Part shown: positions 16,237-23,447 of the stretch, one piece after another
Numbering within the stretch: the first letter of the stretch is position 1
How the letters are laid out: each line of letters starts with the position of its first letter
Assembly: GCA_040219935.1 (NCBI GenBank)
Contig: JAVJUA010000003.1
Coordinates: 1 to 64,000 of the forward strand
Reading direction: 5' to 3'
Origin: UBA7803 sp040219935
GTDB taxonomy: Bacteria > Pseudomonadota > Gammaproteobacteria > Pseudomonadales > Azotimanducaceae
DNA: 64,000 bases
Notes under the pieces: model-generated
Databases searched by the model: none
Told to the model about the DNA's origin: nothing
Seen by the model: the letters and a program-made list of their open reading frames with translations, nothing else
Made by a program: the position numbers and the translations under genes

Positions 16237-17013
16237 TTAGAGATGATCCACGAACACGTGCTCCTTGGCGAGCCACATGCACGAGCGCTGGAAGTCGATG
16301 AAGCTGCTTTCGTCCTCGATGGCGCGGCGGTTGCCTTCGCGCCGCTCCGGCGTGCTGGTCTGCAGCTGCGCCCGGTCGAACCACAGCTCGGCGTGGCCCA
16401 TGTAACCCTCGACCGTTGTGCCGCGGGGCTTGCGCAGCGCGTCCTCCAGCTCGTCGGCCAGGCGGTGCACCTGCACATAGCGCTGAATGCCGGCGCCGGC
16501 CGCCTGACGGCGGATGATGGGGCCGTGCTGGGTGTACCAGTAGCGCTGGGCATCGGCCTCGTCGCGGCCGGCGTGGGTGCGCAGCGGGAAGTAGAGCTTG
16601 ACCAGGGTGCTGCGCGGGCGCGCCACCAGAATCTCGGGGGTCGGGTTCACCTGCGGGTGCTCCACCGCCAGCCACAGCGGCGAGTTGGGCAGGTCGATGA
16701 ACTTCGCCTCGTCCTCCACCAGCGCGGCGGCAGCGTCCTGGCCGCGGGCCGTCGACAGCGTCGCCACCAGCGCCTCGCGGCTCTCGAACCACACTTCTGC
16801 GACGCCGTCGTAGGGCGGCTCCATGCCGCCCCGGGCCTCGGCCATGGCGGCGTTGGCCGGGTCGTCGAGGGTGTGCACCTGCACGTAGCGCAGCGCGCCG
16901 ATGGCGTTGGCGTGGCTGGCCACCAGCGGCCCGTGCAGGTCGCGCCAGTAGCGGTAGAACTCGTCCGCCGGCAGGTCCGGCCGGCGGCGCAGCAGGAAGG
17001 TGATTCTTATCAT
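16237..17013 (-). CDS. Tandem EthD-like (dimeric ferredoxin-fold) protein
   Basis: A 258-residue protein with two EthD-type alpha-beta barrels. The first half has MIRITFLLRRRPDLPADEFYRYW then DLHGPLV; the second repeats the pattern as LVKLYFPLRTHAGRDEADAQRYWYTQHGPII. W/Y-x(3)-HGP is the EthD hallmark. EthD-type proteins assist or catalyse steps in catabolism of ethers, polyketides and related compounds. ATG 17013 overlaps the stop of the upstream SpoIIE gene (ATGA). Its Shine-Dalgarno is supplied by a GGAGAA hexamer repeat that also encodes the end of that gene. Confidence 0.85.
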   Translation of the reverse strand: MIRITFLLRRRPDLPADEFYRYWRDLHGPLVASHANAIGALRYVQVHTLDDPANAAMAEARGGMEPPYDGVAEVWFESREALVATLSTARGQDAAAALVEDEAKFIDLPNSPLWLAVEHPQVNPTPEILVARPRSTLVKLYFPLRTHAGRDEADAQRYWYTQHGPIIRRQAAGAGIQRYVQVHRLADELEDALRKPRGTTVEGYMGHAELWFDRAQLQTSTPERREGNRRAIEDESSFIDFQRSCMWLAKEHVFVDHL

Positions 17014-18953
17014 TCTCGTTCTCCTTCTCCTTCTCCTTCTCCTCGGAGGGCTTCGATGACGTGGGCGAACTCGGCTCGGTTGTCCTCCGACAGCTCGGCC
17101 AGCACCTGGTGGGCCCGCAGCAGCCGCCGCTGATGCGCCTCGTGCGACTGCTCGGGCAGCGCCACCGGCCGCATGTCCTCCGGCAGCGGCAGCGCCTGAT
17201 CGCTGACCCGCTCGAGCACCGCGCGCATGCTGAGCTCGCGGAACGCCTGCAGCAGGGCCTCGGGCACACTCTGCAGGCGCAGGCTCACGCCCGCTCGTTC
17301 GGCCGCTTCCGCCAGCTCGTGCAGGGTGCCGAGCAGGGTGCTGTCCAGGAACGCGCACCCGCCCAGATCGAGCACCAGATCGCGGCCGGCCTCGATCACG
17401 GCCAGCGCCTCGTCGTGCACGGCCTGCCCGGAGGTCCAGGTGACCCTGCCGCAGAGGGCGAGCACGGTCTGCCCGTCGCCGTCGCCGCGGCTGATGCTGG
17501 GCGGCTGCTCGGCATCGTCGGCCGGCCGTGTCGACAGGTTGACCGTCTCGTCGAGGTGGTTCTCGCCGGCGGACGACTCCATGAGGATCATGGAGACGTC
17601 GTCCCGATCCTCCCGGGTCGCCCCCTGCGACAGGGTTCGCAGCAGCTCTCCCAGGGTGTTGCCCTGGCGCGCCAGCCCGGCCAGCACCTCCGCTACCCGC
17701 TCCGGGGTCGCGCTGTCATCCGAGGCGGAGTCGAACAGGCCGTCGGTGTAGAGCAACAGCCGGTCGCCTTCCCCCAGCGCCACCGAGCGTTCGCCGAAGG
17801 AGGCGTCTGCATACAGGCCGAGGGCCGGGCCGGTGTGTGGAATCAGCTCCACCGCGCCATCGCGCCGCACCAGGATCAGCGGCGGGTGTCCGGCCGACGC
17901 CACCACGAGCTGGCGGGTCTGCATGTCGAACAGGCACACCTGGGCGGTAACGAACACGTCGGGTGCCGGCTTGTCGGCCTGCATGGCCTCGTTCAGCCGG
18001 CTCAGGGCTTCGCAGGGGCGGTACGGCCGGCCGTCGTCGTCACGCAGCCGCAGACGGTGCTTGAACAGCATGGAGATCATGGCGGCGCTGACCCCGTGGC
18101 CGGCGGCGTCGGCGATGACCAGCACCAGGTAGCGGTCGTTGACCACCACCACGTCGAACAGGTCGCCGCCGATGCTGCGGCCGGGCCGGTACAAGGTGTG
18201 CAGGCTGACGTCGTGCAGGCGCGGCACCTCATGGGGCAGCAGCGAGCGCTGAATCACCTCGGCCCGATTCAGGTCGCGCTGCATGACGGCGGCCTGATCC
18301 TCCAGTAGCCGGCACATGCCGGCCAGCTCGTCGCGGGAGCGCACCACCTGCGCATTGCGCTGCTCCAGGGCGCGGTTGGCTTCGGCCAGCGCACTGGCGT
18401 TGCGCTCGGCGCTGGCCAGCGACCGGCGCAGCTCCATCTGCGCCACCACCTGACGCGCCAGCGCCGCCAGGGTCTCGCGCTGCCGGTCGCTGAGCTGCCT
18501 CGGCACCCGATCGATCACGCACAGCGTGCCGAGCGCATGGCCATCCGCGGTGACCAGGGGCGCGCCGGCGTAGAAGCGAATGCCGGGCTGCCCGGTGACC
18601 AGCGGGTTGTCGCGAAAGCGCGGGTCGGCGGTGGCATCCTCGATCACCAGCAGCGAATCGGGCTCGAGGATGGCGTGGGCGCAGAAGGCGGTGTCCCGCG
18701 CGGTCTCGACGGCCTTCAGGCCGTGGCGCGACTTGAACCACTGCCGGTTCTCGTCCACCAGGCTCACCAGCGCGATCGGGGTGCCGCAGATCTCCGCGGC
18801 GATGCGGGTGATGTCGTCGTAAGCGGGCTCCGGCAGCGTGTCGAGGATGTCGAAGTCGCGCAGCGCGGTGAGCCGCGCCTGCTCGTTGTCGGGCCTGGGT
18901 GCCGGCTTCACCTCAACCTCTCCCCTCGCCGCCTGGGTCGCAGATGATCTCAT
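17010..18953 (-). CDS. GAF - SpoIIE phosphatase - STAS regulatory protein
   Basis: A 647-residue cytoplasmic signalling protein. A GAF domain (about 30-175; ARDTAFCAHAIL and LGTLCVIDRVPR are typical) is followed by a coiled coil (about 178-240). A PP2C-type SpoIIE phosphatase comes next (about 245-455), with metal-binding Asp in GGDLFD (about 264) and IADAAGHG (about 282). A STAS-like domain follows (about 490-580; LDLGGCAFLDSTLLGTL). This architecture is known from partner-switching systems that control an anti-sigma factor or adhesion and biofilm outputs. Here the STAS domain is fused to its phosphatase, and no separate anti-sigma kinase lies nearby. The gene overlaps the zinc peptidase by 41 bp and EthD by 4. 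Confidence 0.9.
   Translation of the reverse strand: MRSSATQAARGEVEVKPAPRPDNEQARLTALRDFDILDTLPEPAYDDITRIAAEICGTPIALVSLVDENRQWFKSRHGLKAVETARDTAFCAHAILEPDSLLVIEDATADPRFRDNPLVTGQPGIRFYAGAPLVTADGHALGTLCVIDRVPRQLSDRQRETLAALARQVVAQMELRRSLASAERNASALAEANRALEQRNAQVVRSRDELAGMCRLLEDQAAVMQRDLNRAEVIQRSLLPHEVPRLHDVSLHTLYRPGRSIGGDLFDVVVVNDRYLVLVIADAAGHGVSAAMISMLFKHRLRLRDDDGRPYRPCEALSRLNEAMQADKPAPDVFVTAQVCLFDMQTRQLVVASAGHPPLILVRRDGAVELIPHTGPALGLYADASFGERSVALGEGDRLLLYTDGLFDSASDDSATPERVAEVLAGLARQGNTLGELLRTLSQGATREDRDDVSMILMESSAGENHLDETVNLSTRPADDAEQPPSISRGDGDGQTVLALCGRVTWTSGQAVHDEALAVIEAGRDLVLDLGGCAFLDSTLLGTLHELAEAAERAGVSLRLQSVPEALLQAFRELSMRAVLERVSDQALPLPEDMRPVALPEQSHEAHQRRLLRAHQVLAELSEDNRAEFAHVIEALRGEGEGEGERE
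17013..17042 (-). repeat. TTCTCC hexanucleotide tandem repeat (GGAGAA on the coding strand)
   Basis: Four perfect TTCTCC units (17019-17042) are followed by a degenerate TTCTCG (17013-17018). On the minus strand this encodes a Gly-Glu repeat at the C-terminus of the SpoIIE protein and, at the same time, a row of Shine-Dalgarno-like GGAG sites before the EthD-type gene. Unit gain or loss would keep the frame of the first gene while changing the ribosome-binding site of the second. Confidence 0.75.
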
Positions 18954-20004
18954 GAACCAGCCGCAGCTTGTCGATCACGGGCGCGGCCAGCACGAACGGA
19001 TAGGCATCCCCCAGGCCCATGCTGTGGTTCAGGCTGTTCAGCGATGCGACCAGGGCGAGCCAGTGCTTCATCAGGGCATCGAAGTCGCGACGTTGGTAGG
19101 GGTCGAACGGCTCGTCGATGCGCAGCGCCTCCGGCTCGGCCACGTCGGGCTCGAGGCGCAGGCCGAACTGCCAGGCGGTCTCCAGCGTATCGACCATGTG
19201 CAGGTAGTGGGCCCAGGTCTCGGCCCAGTCTTCCCAGGGATGCGCGCTGGCGTAGGCGCTGACGTGGCGCTGCTGCCAGTCCAGGGGCGGGCCGCTGCCA
19301 TAGTGGCGATCGAGCGCCAGCCCGTAATCCGCGGTCTCGTCGCCGAAGCGCTGGCGGAAAGCGCCCTGCCAGGGGCTGCCCCGCACCAGACGATCCCAGT
19401 AGTAATGGCCGGACTCATGTCTGAAGTGACCCAGAATCGTGCGATAAGGTTCCGCCATCTGCTGCCGCACGCGCTCGCGCAGGGCATCGTCCGCCTCGGC
19501 GATGTCGAGGGTGATCACCCCCTGGGCATGGCCGACGGTCACGCCGGCCGACTCGCGGAAGCTCGGGTTTTCGTCCGCCAGGAAGTCGAACGCCAGGCCG
19601 CCGCGCGGCGCCTGCTGCTTGTCGCGCACGGGCAAGCCGAAGCGCAGCAGCGCATAGATCAGCAGGTTCTTCTCCTGCTGCAGCCGCTGCCATAGGGTCA
19701 GGTTGCCCGGCACGGAAAGATCGGGAATGGTGCGGTTGAGGCGGCAGGCGACGCACAGCGGATGAGCTTCGGCGACGGGTACCATCCAGTTGCAGGCACC
19801 GTGCTGGGCATAGTTGGCGCAGCTCACGTAACGCTCGCCGCGGCGGGCGCGGTCGAAGGGGCGCCAGCGGCCATCACCGGCAGGCTCGAAGGTCTCGAGC
19901 TGCAACCGCTCGGGCACGAACCCGAGCAGGTTGCCGCAGCGCGTGCACTGCACGTTGTGAAAATACAACGTCTGTCCGCAAGCGCCGCAACTGAAGAGCT
20001 TCAT
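18913..20004 (-). CDS. Putative zinc-binding metallopeptidase
   Basis: A 363-residue protein of the putative zinc-binding metallopeptidase family. An N-terminal zinc ribbon (CGACGQTLYFHNVQCTRCG, about residues 6-24) is followed by a second Cys set around residues 60-90 (YVSCANYAQHGACNWM and LCVACRLN). The peptidase core shows LGHFRHESGHYYWDRL with an HExxH motif, and later EDWAETWAHYLHM with a likely Glu ligand. Members are soluble and poorly characterised. It lies between the YqaA-like gene and the SpoIIE gene (41-bp overlap). ATG 20004 is the first residue of the zinc ribbon, which fixes the start. Confidence 0.88.
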   Translation of the reverse strand: MKLFSCGACGQTLYFHNVQCTRCGNLLGFVPERLQLETFEPAGDGRWRPFDRARRGERYVSCANYAQHGACNWMVPVAEAHPLCVACRLNRTIPDLSVPGNLTLWQRLQQEKNLLIYALLRFGLPVRDKQQAPRGGLAFDFLADENPSFRESAGVTVGHAQGVITLDIAEADDALRERVRQQMAEPYRTILGHFRHESGHYYWDRLVRGSPWQGAFRQRFGDETADYGLALDRHYGSGPPLDWQQRHVSAYASAHPWEDWAETWAHYLHMVDTLETAWQFGLRLEPDVAEPEALRIDEPFDPYQRRDFDALMKHWLALVASLNSLNHSMGLGDAYPFVLAAPVIDKLRLVHEIICDPGGEGRG

Positions 20005-20027
20005 GGTCACCCCGTTAGCGGGCGCGC

Positions 20028-20474
20028 TCAGCCTTCGACGGACAACGTCGAGCCCAGCCACCCGACCAGGCCCAAGAGTATCGCATACCGCGCCCCCTTA
20101 CCGATGCCGGTGAGCACCACGAAGGGCAGAAACCGCACCCGCATCATGCCGGCAATGAAGGTCAGCGCGTCTCCGCCCACCGGCGCCCAGGCCAGCAGCA
20201 GCGACCATACGCCGTAGCGCTGAAACCAGCGCTGGGCGGGGCCCAGCGTCGACGCCTTGAACGGAAACCAGCGGCGCGATTGGAAGTGCAGCAGGTAGCG
20301 CCCGAGCAGCCAGTTCACCACCGACCCGAGCGTGTTGCCGGTGCTGGCCCACACCCACAGCCACACCGGGTCGTAGCCGGCAGCCAGCAGGCCGACCAGC
20401 ATCACCTCCGAGTAGGCGGGCAGCAGGGTGGCGGCCAGAAACGCGACCCCGAACAGGCCGAGGTACGCTTCCAT
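20028..20474 (-). CDS. YqaA family (DedA-like) membrane protein
   Basis: A 148-residue integral membrane protein of the YqaA/DedA (SNARE-associated, VTT) family. YLGLFGVAFLAATLLPAYSEVMLVGLLAAG begins the fold; GNTLGSVVNWLLGRYL and YGVWSLLLAWAPVGGDALTFIAGMMRV are the conserved re-entrant parts with the Gly-Asp motif. DedA-type proteins are linked to lipid-carrier flipping. It starts 3 bp after the GATase gene stop. E. coli YqaA has a comparable size, so it is full length. Confidence 0.88.
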   Translation of the reverse strand: MEAYLGLFGVAFLAATLLPAYSEVMLVGLLAAGYDPVWLWVWASTGNTLGSVVNWLLGRYLLHFQSRRWFPFKASTLGPAQRWFQRYGVWSLLLAWAPVGGDALTFIAGMMRVRFLPFVVLTGIGKGARYAILLGLVGWLGSTLSVEG

Positions 20475-20477
20475 CCG

Positions 20478-21140
20478 TCAGCCCTCCGGGCGTTGCGCCG
20501 CGTCGACCAGGGCGTGGAACAGCGCCCGCTGCGGCGCCATGGGCAGCAGAAACTCCGGGTGCCACTGCACGCCGATCAGGAAGCGGCGGACCGGATCTTC
20601 GATGGCCTGGACGATGCCGTCGAGGTCGCGCCCCGACACCACCAGGCCATCGCCCAGACGCTCGATGCCCTGATTGTGCAGGCTGTTGATGCGCGCCCGG
20701 TCGCTGCCGATGAGCCCGCGCAGGCAGCTGTCGGGCTCCACCAGCAGCGTCTTCAGAGGCAGCACCGTGCGCCGGTTCGACGTGTGGCGCCGGTGCTGGC
20801 GAAGGTCCTGATTCAGGTCACCGCCCAGCCGCACGTTCAAAAGTTGCGCGCCGCGGCAGATGCCGAGCAGCGGCAGGTCGCGCTCCAGCGCATGATCGAT
20901 GACGCGCGACTCCAGGGCGTCGCGATCGGGGTCGTACTGCGGCAGCACCTTCGACTGCTGGGCATAGAGTACCGGGTCGACGTCGTGGCCGCCGGTGATC
21001 ACCACGCCCTGGTAGGGCTCGGGTGAGTCGGGTTCCGAGGGCGAAAGCTGCACCGTGCGCGCACCCGCCAGGCGCACCAGCAGGGCCACGCACAGCCGTG
21101 GCATGGCGCCGCCCCGATTCGGCCCGGTGACGGCGATCAG
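20478..21140 (-). CDS. Class I glutamine amidotransferase-like (gamma-glutamyl hydrolase/PuuD type), CTG start
   Basis: A 220-residue class I GATase-fold hydrolase. The Cys nucleophile is in LLGICRGAQLLNV, and the His/Glu pair is in IGVQWHPEFLL, as in PuuD-type gamma-glutamyl hydrolases. VVITGGHDVDP is the usual glycine-rich turn. The conserved beginning LIAVTGPNRGG is encoded directly after the upstream stop. Its only plausible start is CTG 21140, overlapping that stop as CTGA. ATG 21098 would remove the conserved TGPNRGG block. Pairing with an amidoligase suggests that it cleaves or edits amide-linked glutamyl products, by analogy with reported amidoligase/GATase gene pairs. Confidence 0.85.
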   Translation of the reverse strand: MIAVTGPNRGGAMPRLCVALLVRLAGARTVQLSPSEPDSPEPYQGVVITGGHDVDPVLYAQQSKVLPQYDPDRDALESRVIDHALERDLPLLGICRGAQLLNVRLGGDLNQDLRQHRRHTSNRRTVLPLKTLLVEPDSCLRGLIGSDRARINSLHNQGIERLGDGLVVSGRDLDGIVQAIEDPVRRFLIGVQWHPEFLLPMAPQRALFHALVDAAQRPEG

Positions 21141-22144
21141 GCAGCGTCGACGTCGATCAGCCAAGGCTCGACGGCGGCCGCCCAGTCGCCGGTGAGGCGG
21201 CCGAGCGGCTTGTCCAGGTGCTCGAGGTAGGCGGCGCAGACGGCCGCCAGGCGGTCTTCGTCGGCCGCCAGATGTTCGACCTGCAGCCAATCCATCCAGG
21301 CGCGGCGGATGCCCCAGCCGGGCTCGTCGATTTCGCAGTTGGGCAGCCGGTAGTGCAGCGCCGGACGCGGTTTGATGCGATCGTCGTCCACCCTCGCCCG
21401 CACCCGCTTCTCGTCCACCTCGGCGAACGGCGGCAGCATGTCCAGCGCCCGGTTGCGGGTGGGATTGTCGGCCAGGTAGTCGTCGATCAGGGCGTCCTGG
21501 CCGGGCCAGTAGTCGGGGTTGACAACCTTACGCACGTAGCTCACCGGAAACGGATCGATGTACACCGTCAACCGCCGCAGCAGGTCGACCTTCGAGCGCA
21601 GCTTCAGCCAGTCGTAGAGGCACAGGAACGCCTTCAGGTACGCCGTGACCGTATCCGGTTCGGTGTCCGGCAGCTCAGGGTTGAGGTGCAGGCCGAACGC
21701 GAAGGCGAGTCCGTCGCGGGTGCCCCGGGCACCGGCGTCGCGCAGCCGGTCGATCAGCGCCTCGAGCCGGTCGAGCTCGTTCATGGGCAGCGGCGGCGTG
21801 ACGATCTCCATGGGCACCAGCATGCGTGATCCCGCGGCCAGCAGCTCCTCGGCGGCGCCGTCGAGCTGACCCAGCACGCTGTCGTCCGGGTCGGCGTCAC
21901 GGCCGCGCTGCTTCAGGTAGGCGAAGTCGAGCTCCACCTGCCAGTCGCCGGCGCCGTCGCCGCGCACCACGTGCTCGTACTGACTCACCCGCTCGATCTC
22001 ACCGCCGACGTGTTCGGCCACCAGCGCCGACAGGGCGTCGATGTCGAGCCCCTGCATCTCCAGCTCGACGCCCAGGCGGCGCACCGCTCCGTCCTGGCGT
22101 CGCAATCTCGGCGGCATGGGAATCCGGTTGTTGGTACTGCTCAT
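21137..22144 (-). CDS. Amidoligase family protein (Amidoligase_2, glutamine synthetase-like COOH-NH2 ligase)
   Basis: A 335-residue protein of the amidoligase superfamily, ATP-grasp-independent relatives of glutamine synthetase predicted to form amide bonds. Family acids are visible: LGVELEMQGL (E-x-E, about residues 24-33), WQVELDFAYL, MEIVTPPLP, and FGLHLNPELP with the His. A basic GRxx region follows (YVRKVVNPDYWPG). The product is unknown; comparative studies predicted roles in peptide modification or novel gamma-glutamyl metabolites. It overlaps the GATase gene by 4 bp, strong evidence of joint function. It starts 6 bp after the acyl-CoA dehydrogenase stop. Confidence 0.85.
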   Translation of the reverse strand: MSSTNNRIPMPPRLRRQDGAVRRLGVELEMQGLDIDALSALVAEHVGGEIERVSQYEHVVRGDGAGDWQVELDFAYLKQRGRDADPDDSVLGQLDGAAEELLAAGSRMLVPMEIVTPPLPMNELDRLEALIDRLRDAGARGTRDGLAFAFGLHLNPELPDTEPDTVTAYLKAFLCLYDWLKLRSKVDLLRRLTVYIDPFPVSYVRKVVNPDYWPGQDALIDDYLADNPTRNRALDMLPPFAEVDEKRVRARVDDDRIKPRPALHYRLPNCEIDEPGWGIRRAWMDWLQVEHLAADEDRLAAVCAAYLEHLDKPLGRLTGDWAAAVEPWLIDVDAA

Positions 22145-22150
22145 GACGGG

Positions 22151-23380
22151 CTAATCCGGCAGGCCGAGCACGCGCTTGGCGATGATGTTGAGCTGTACCT
22201 CCGAGGTGCCGCCCTCGATGGAGTTGGCCTTGGAGCGCAGCCAGCCGCGGGTGGTGTCCAGCTCGTGGTCGGTGAACGCCTCCGACGACCAGCCCAGCGC
22301 ACGCGCGCCCATGATCGACAGCATCAGCTCGAAGCGGCCCTTGTTCTGCTCGGTGCCGTAGTACTTGAACAGCGACGACAGCGCCCCAGGCGCGTTGCCA
22401 GCCGCGGCCTCCTCCTGAGAGCGCTTCATGGTCAGGGCGAAGGCGCGGTCGTTGATGCGGTGGCGCAGGATCTGCGCGCGCAGGGCCGGGTCGGCCAGAC
22501 GTCCGTTCACGCGGCCCACGTAATCGCCCGCCAGCGCCTCCAGCGCCACGGGCTTCTGGGTGCCGCCGCCGATGCCGCCGATGGACGTACGCTCGTGCTG
22601 CAGCAGGCGCTTGGCCACCGTCCAGCCATCGTTCACCTGCCCCACCACGTTGCGCTTCGGCACCCGGACGCTGTCGAGGAAGGTCTCGCAGAACGGTGAC
22701 AGGCCGCTGATCAGACGGATGGGCTTCACGGTCACGCCCGGCGTGGTCATGTCGAACAGGATGAAGGTGATGCCCTGGTGCTTGGGCGCGTTGGGGTCGG
22801 TGCGCACCAGGCAGAACATCCAGTCGGCCTTGTCCGCCCCCGACGTCCAGATCTTCTGGCCGCTGATGAGGTAATCATCTCCGGCCGAACTTCGTTCGGC
22901 TTGGCGCTCGCCCTGCGAGCGCACATCGTCCACTGCCGCGGTGCGCAGGCTCGCCAGATCGGAGCCGGCGTTGGGCTCGCTGTAGCCCTGGCACCACCAG
23001 ATCTCGCCGCGGGCGATCTTCGGCAGGTGCTCGGTCTTCTGCTCGGCGTTGCCGAACTCGAGCAGCGCCGGGCCGATCATGCTGATGCCCATGCCGAGCA
23101 GGGGCGGCCGGGCGTTGATGCGGCGCAGCTCCTCCTGCAGCACGCGCTGCTCGTCCGGTGACAGACCGGCGCCGCCGTACTCCGTGGGCCAGGCGGGCAC
23201 GGTGAAGCCGCGCTCGGCCATCACCTCGAGCCAGCGCTTCGTCTCCGGATTGCGGAACTCGGCGCGCCGGCCACCGCCCGGATACTCGTCAGCGGGCATG
23301 GGCGTGCGCATGCTGGGCGGGCAATTGGCCTCGAGCCAGCCGCGGATCTCTGCCTGGAATGACGCCAGCGCGTCTGCCAT
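22151..23380 (-). CDS. Acyl-CoA dehydrogenase with an in-frame palindromic insertion
   Basis: A 409-residue FAD-dependent acyl-CoA dehydrogenase that introduces a 2,3 double bond. Landmarks include GYSEPNAGSDLASL (FAD/substrate block), ISGQKIWTSGA, GGGTQKP, and the C-terminal SIEGGTSEVQLNIIAKRVLG. Between AAV and DDYLISGQKIW a stretch of about 17 residues, DDVRSQGERQAERSSAG, is inserted where most homologues have three or four residues. It is encoded by two adjacent perfect hairpins. The usual catalytic Glu cannot be assigned here. The start is ATG 23380. It forms a run with the DAACS transporter upstream and the amidoligase downstream. Confidence 0.93.
   Translation of the reverse strand: MADALASFQAEIRGWLEANCPPSMRTPMPADEYPGGGRRAEFRNPETKRWLEVMAERGFTVPAWPTEYGGAGLSPDEQRVLQEELRRINARPPLLGMGISMIGPALLEFGNAEQKTEHLPKIARGEIWWCQGYSEPNAGSDLASLRTAAVDDVRSQGERQAERSSAGDDYLISGQKIWTSGADKADWMFCLVRTDPNAPKHQGITFILFDMTTPGVTVKPIRLISGLSPFCETFLDSVRVPKRNVVGQVNDGWTVAKRLLQHERTSIGGIGGGTQKPVALEALAGDYVGRVNGRLADPALRAQILRHRINDRAFALTMKRSQEEAAAGNAPGALSSLFKYYGTEQNKGRFELMLSIMGARALGWSSEAFTDHELDTTRGWLRSKANSIEGGTSEVQLNIIAKRVLGLPD
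22884..22922. repeat. Double-hairpin palindromic element inside the acyl-CoA dehydrogenase gene
   Basis: GCCGAAC-ttc-GTTCGGC (22884-22900) and GCGCTCGC-cct-GCGAGCGC (22904-22922) are two perfect stem-loops separated by three bases. They coincide with the extra residues of the dehydrogenase, and the reading frame is kept. It resembles palindromic repeat elements that insert into coding genes. Confidence 0.7.
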
Positions 23381-23447
23381 GTGCGCTCCCGGGTAGCGGA
23401 AAAGGCGGATGTTAGCGGATCGGACCGCCGCCTGCAGGCCGCCCGGC

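Noticed and set aside
17013..17042. TTCTCC repeats as a CRISPR or VNTR locus
   Set aside because: The unit is 6 bp with no spacers and lies inside coding sequence; it is a simple sequence repeat.
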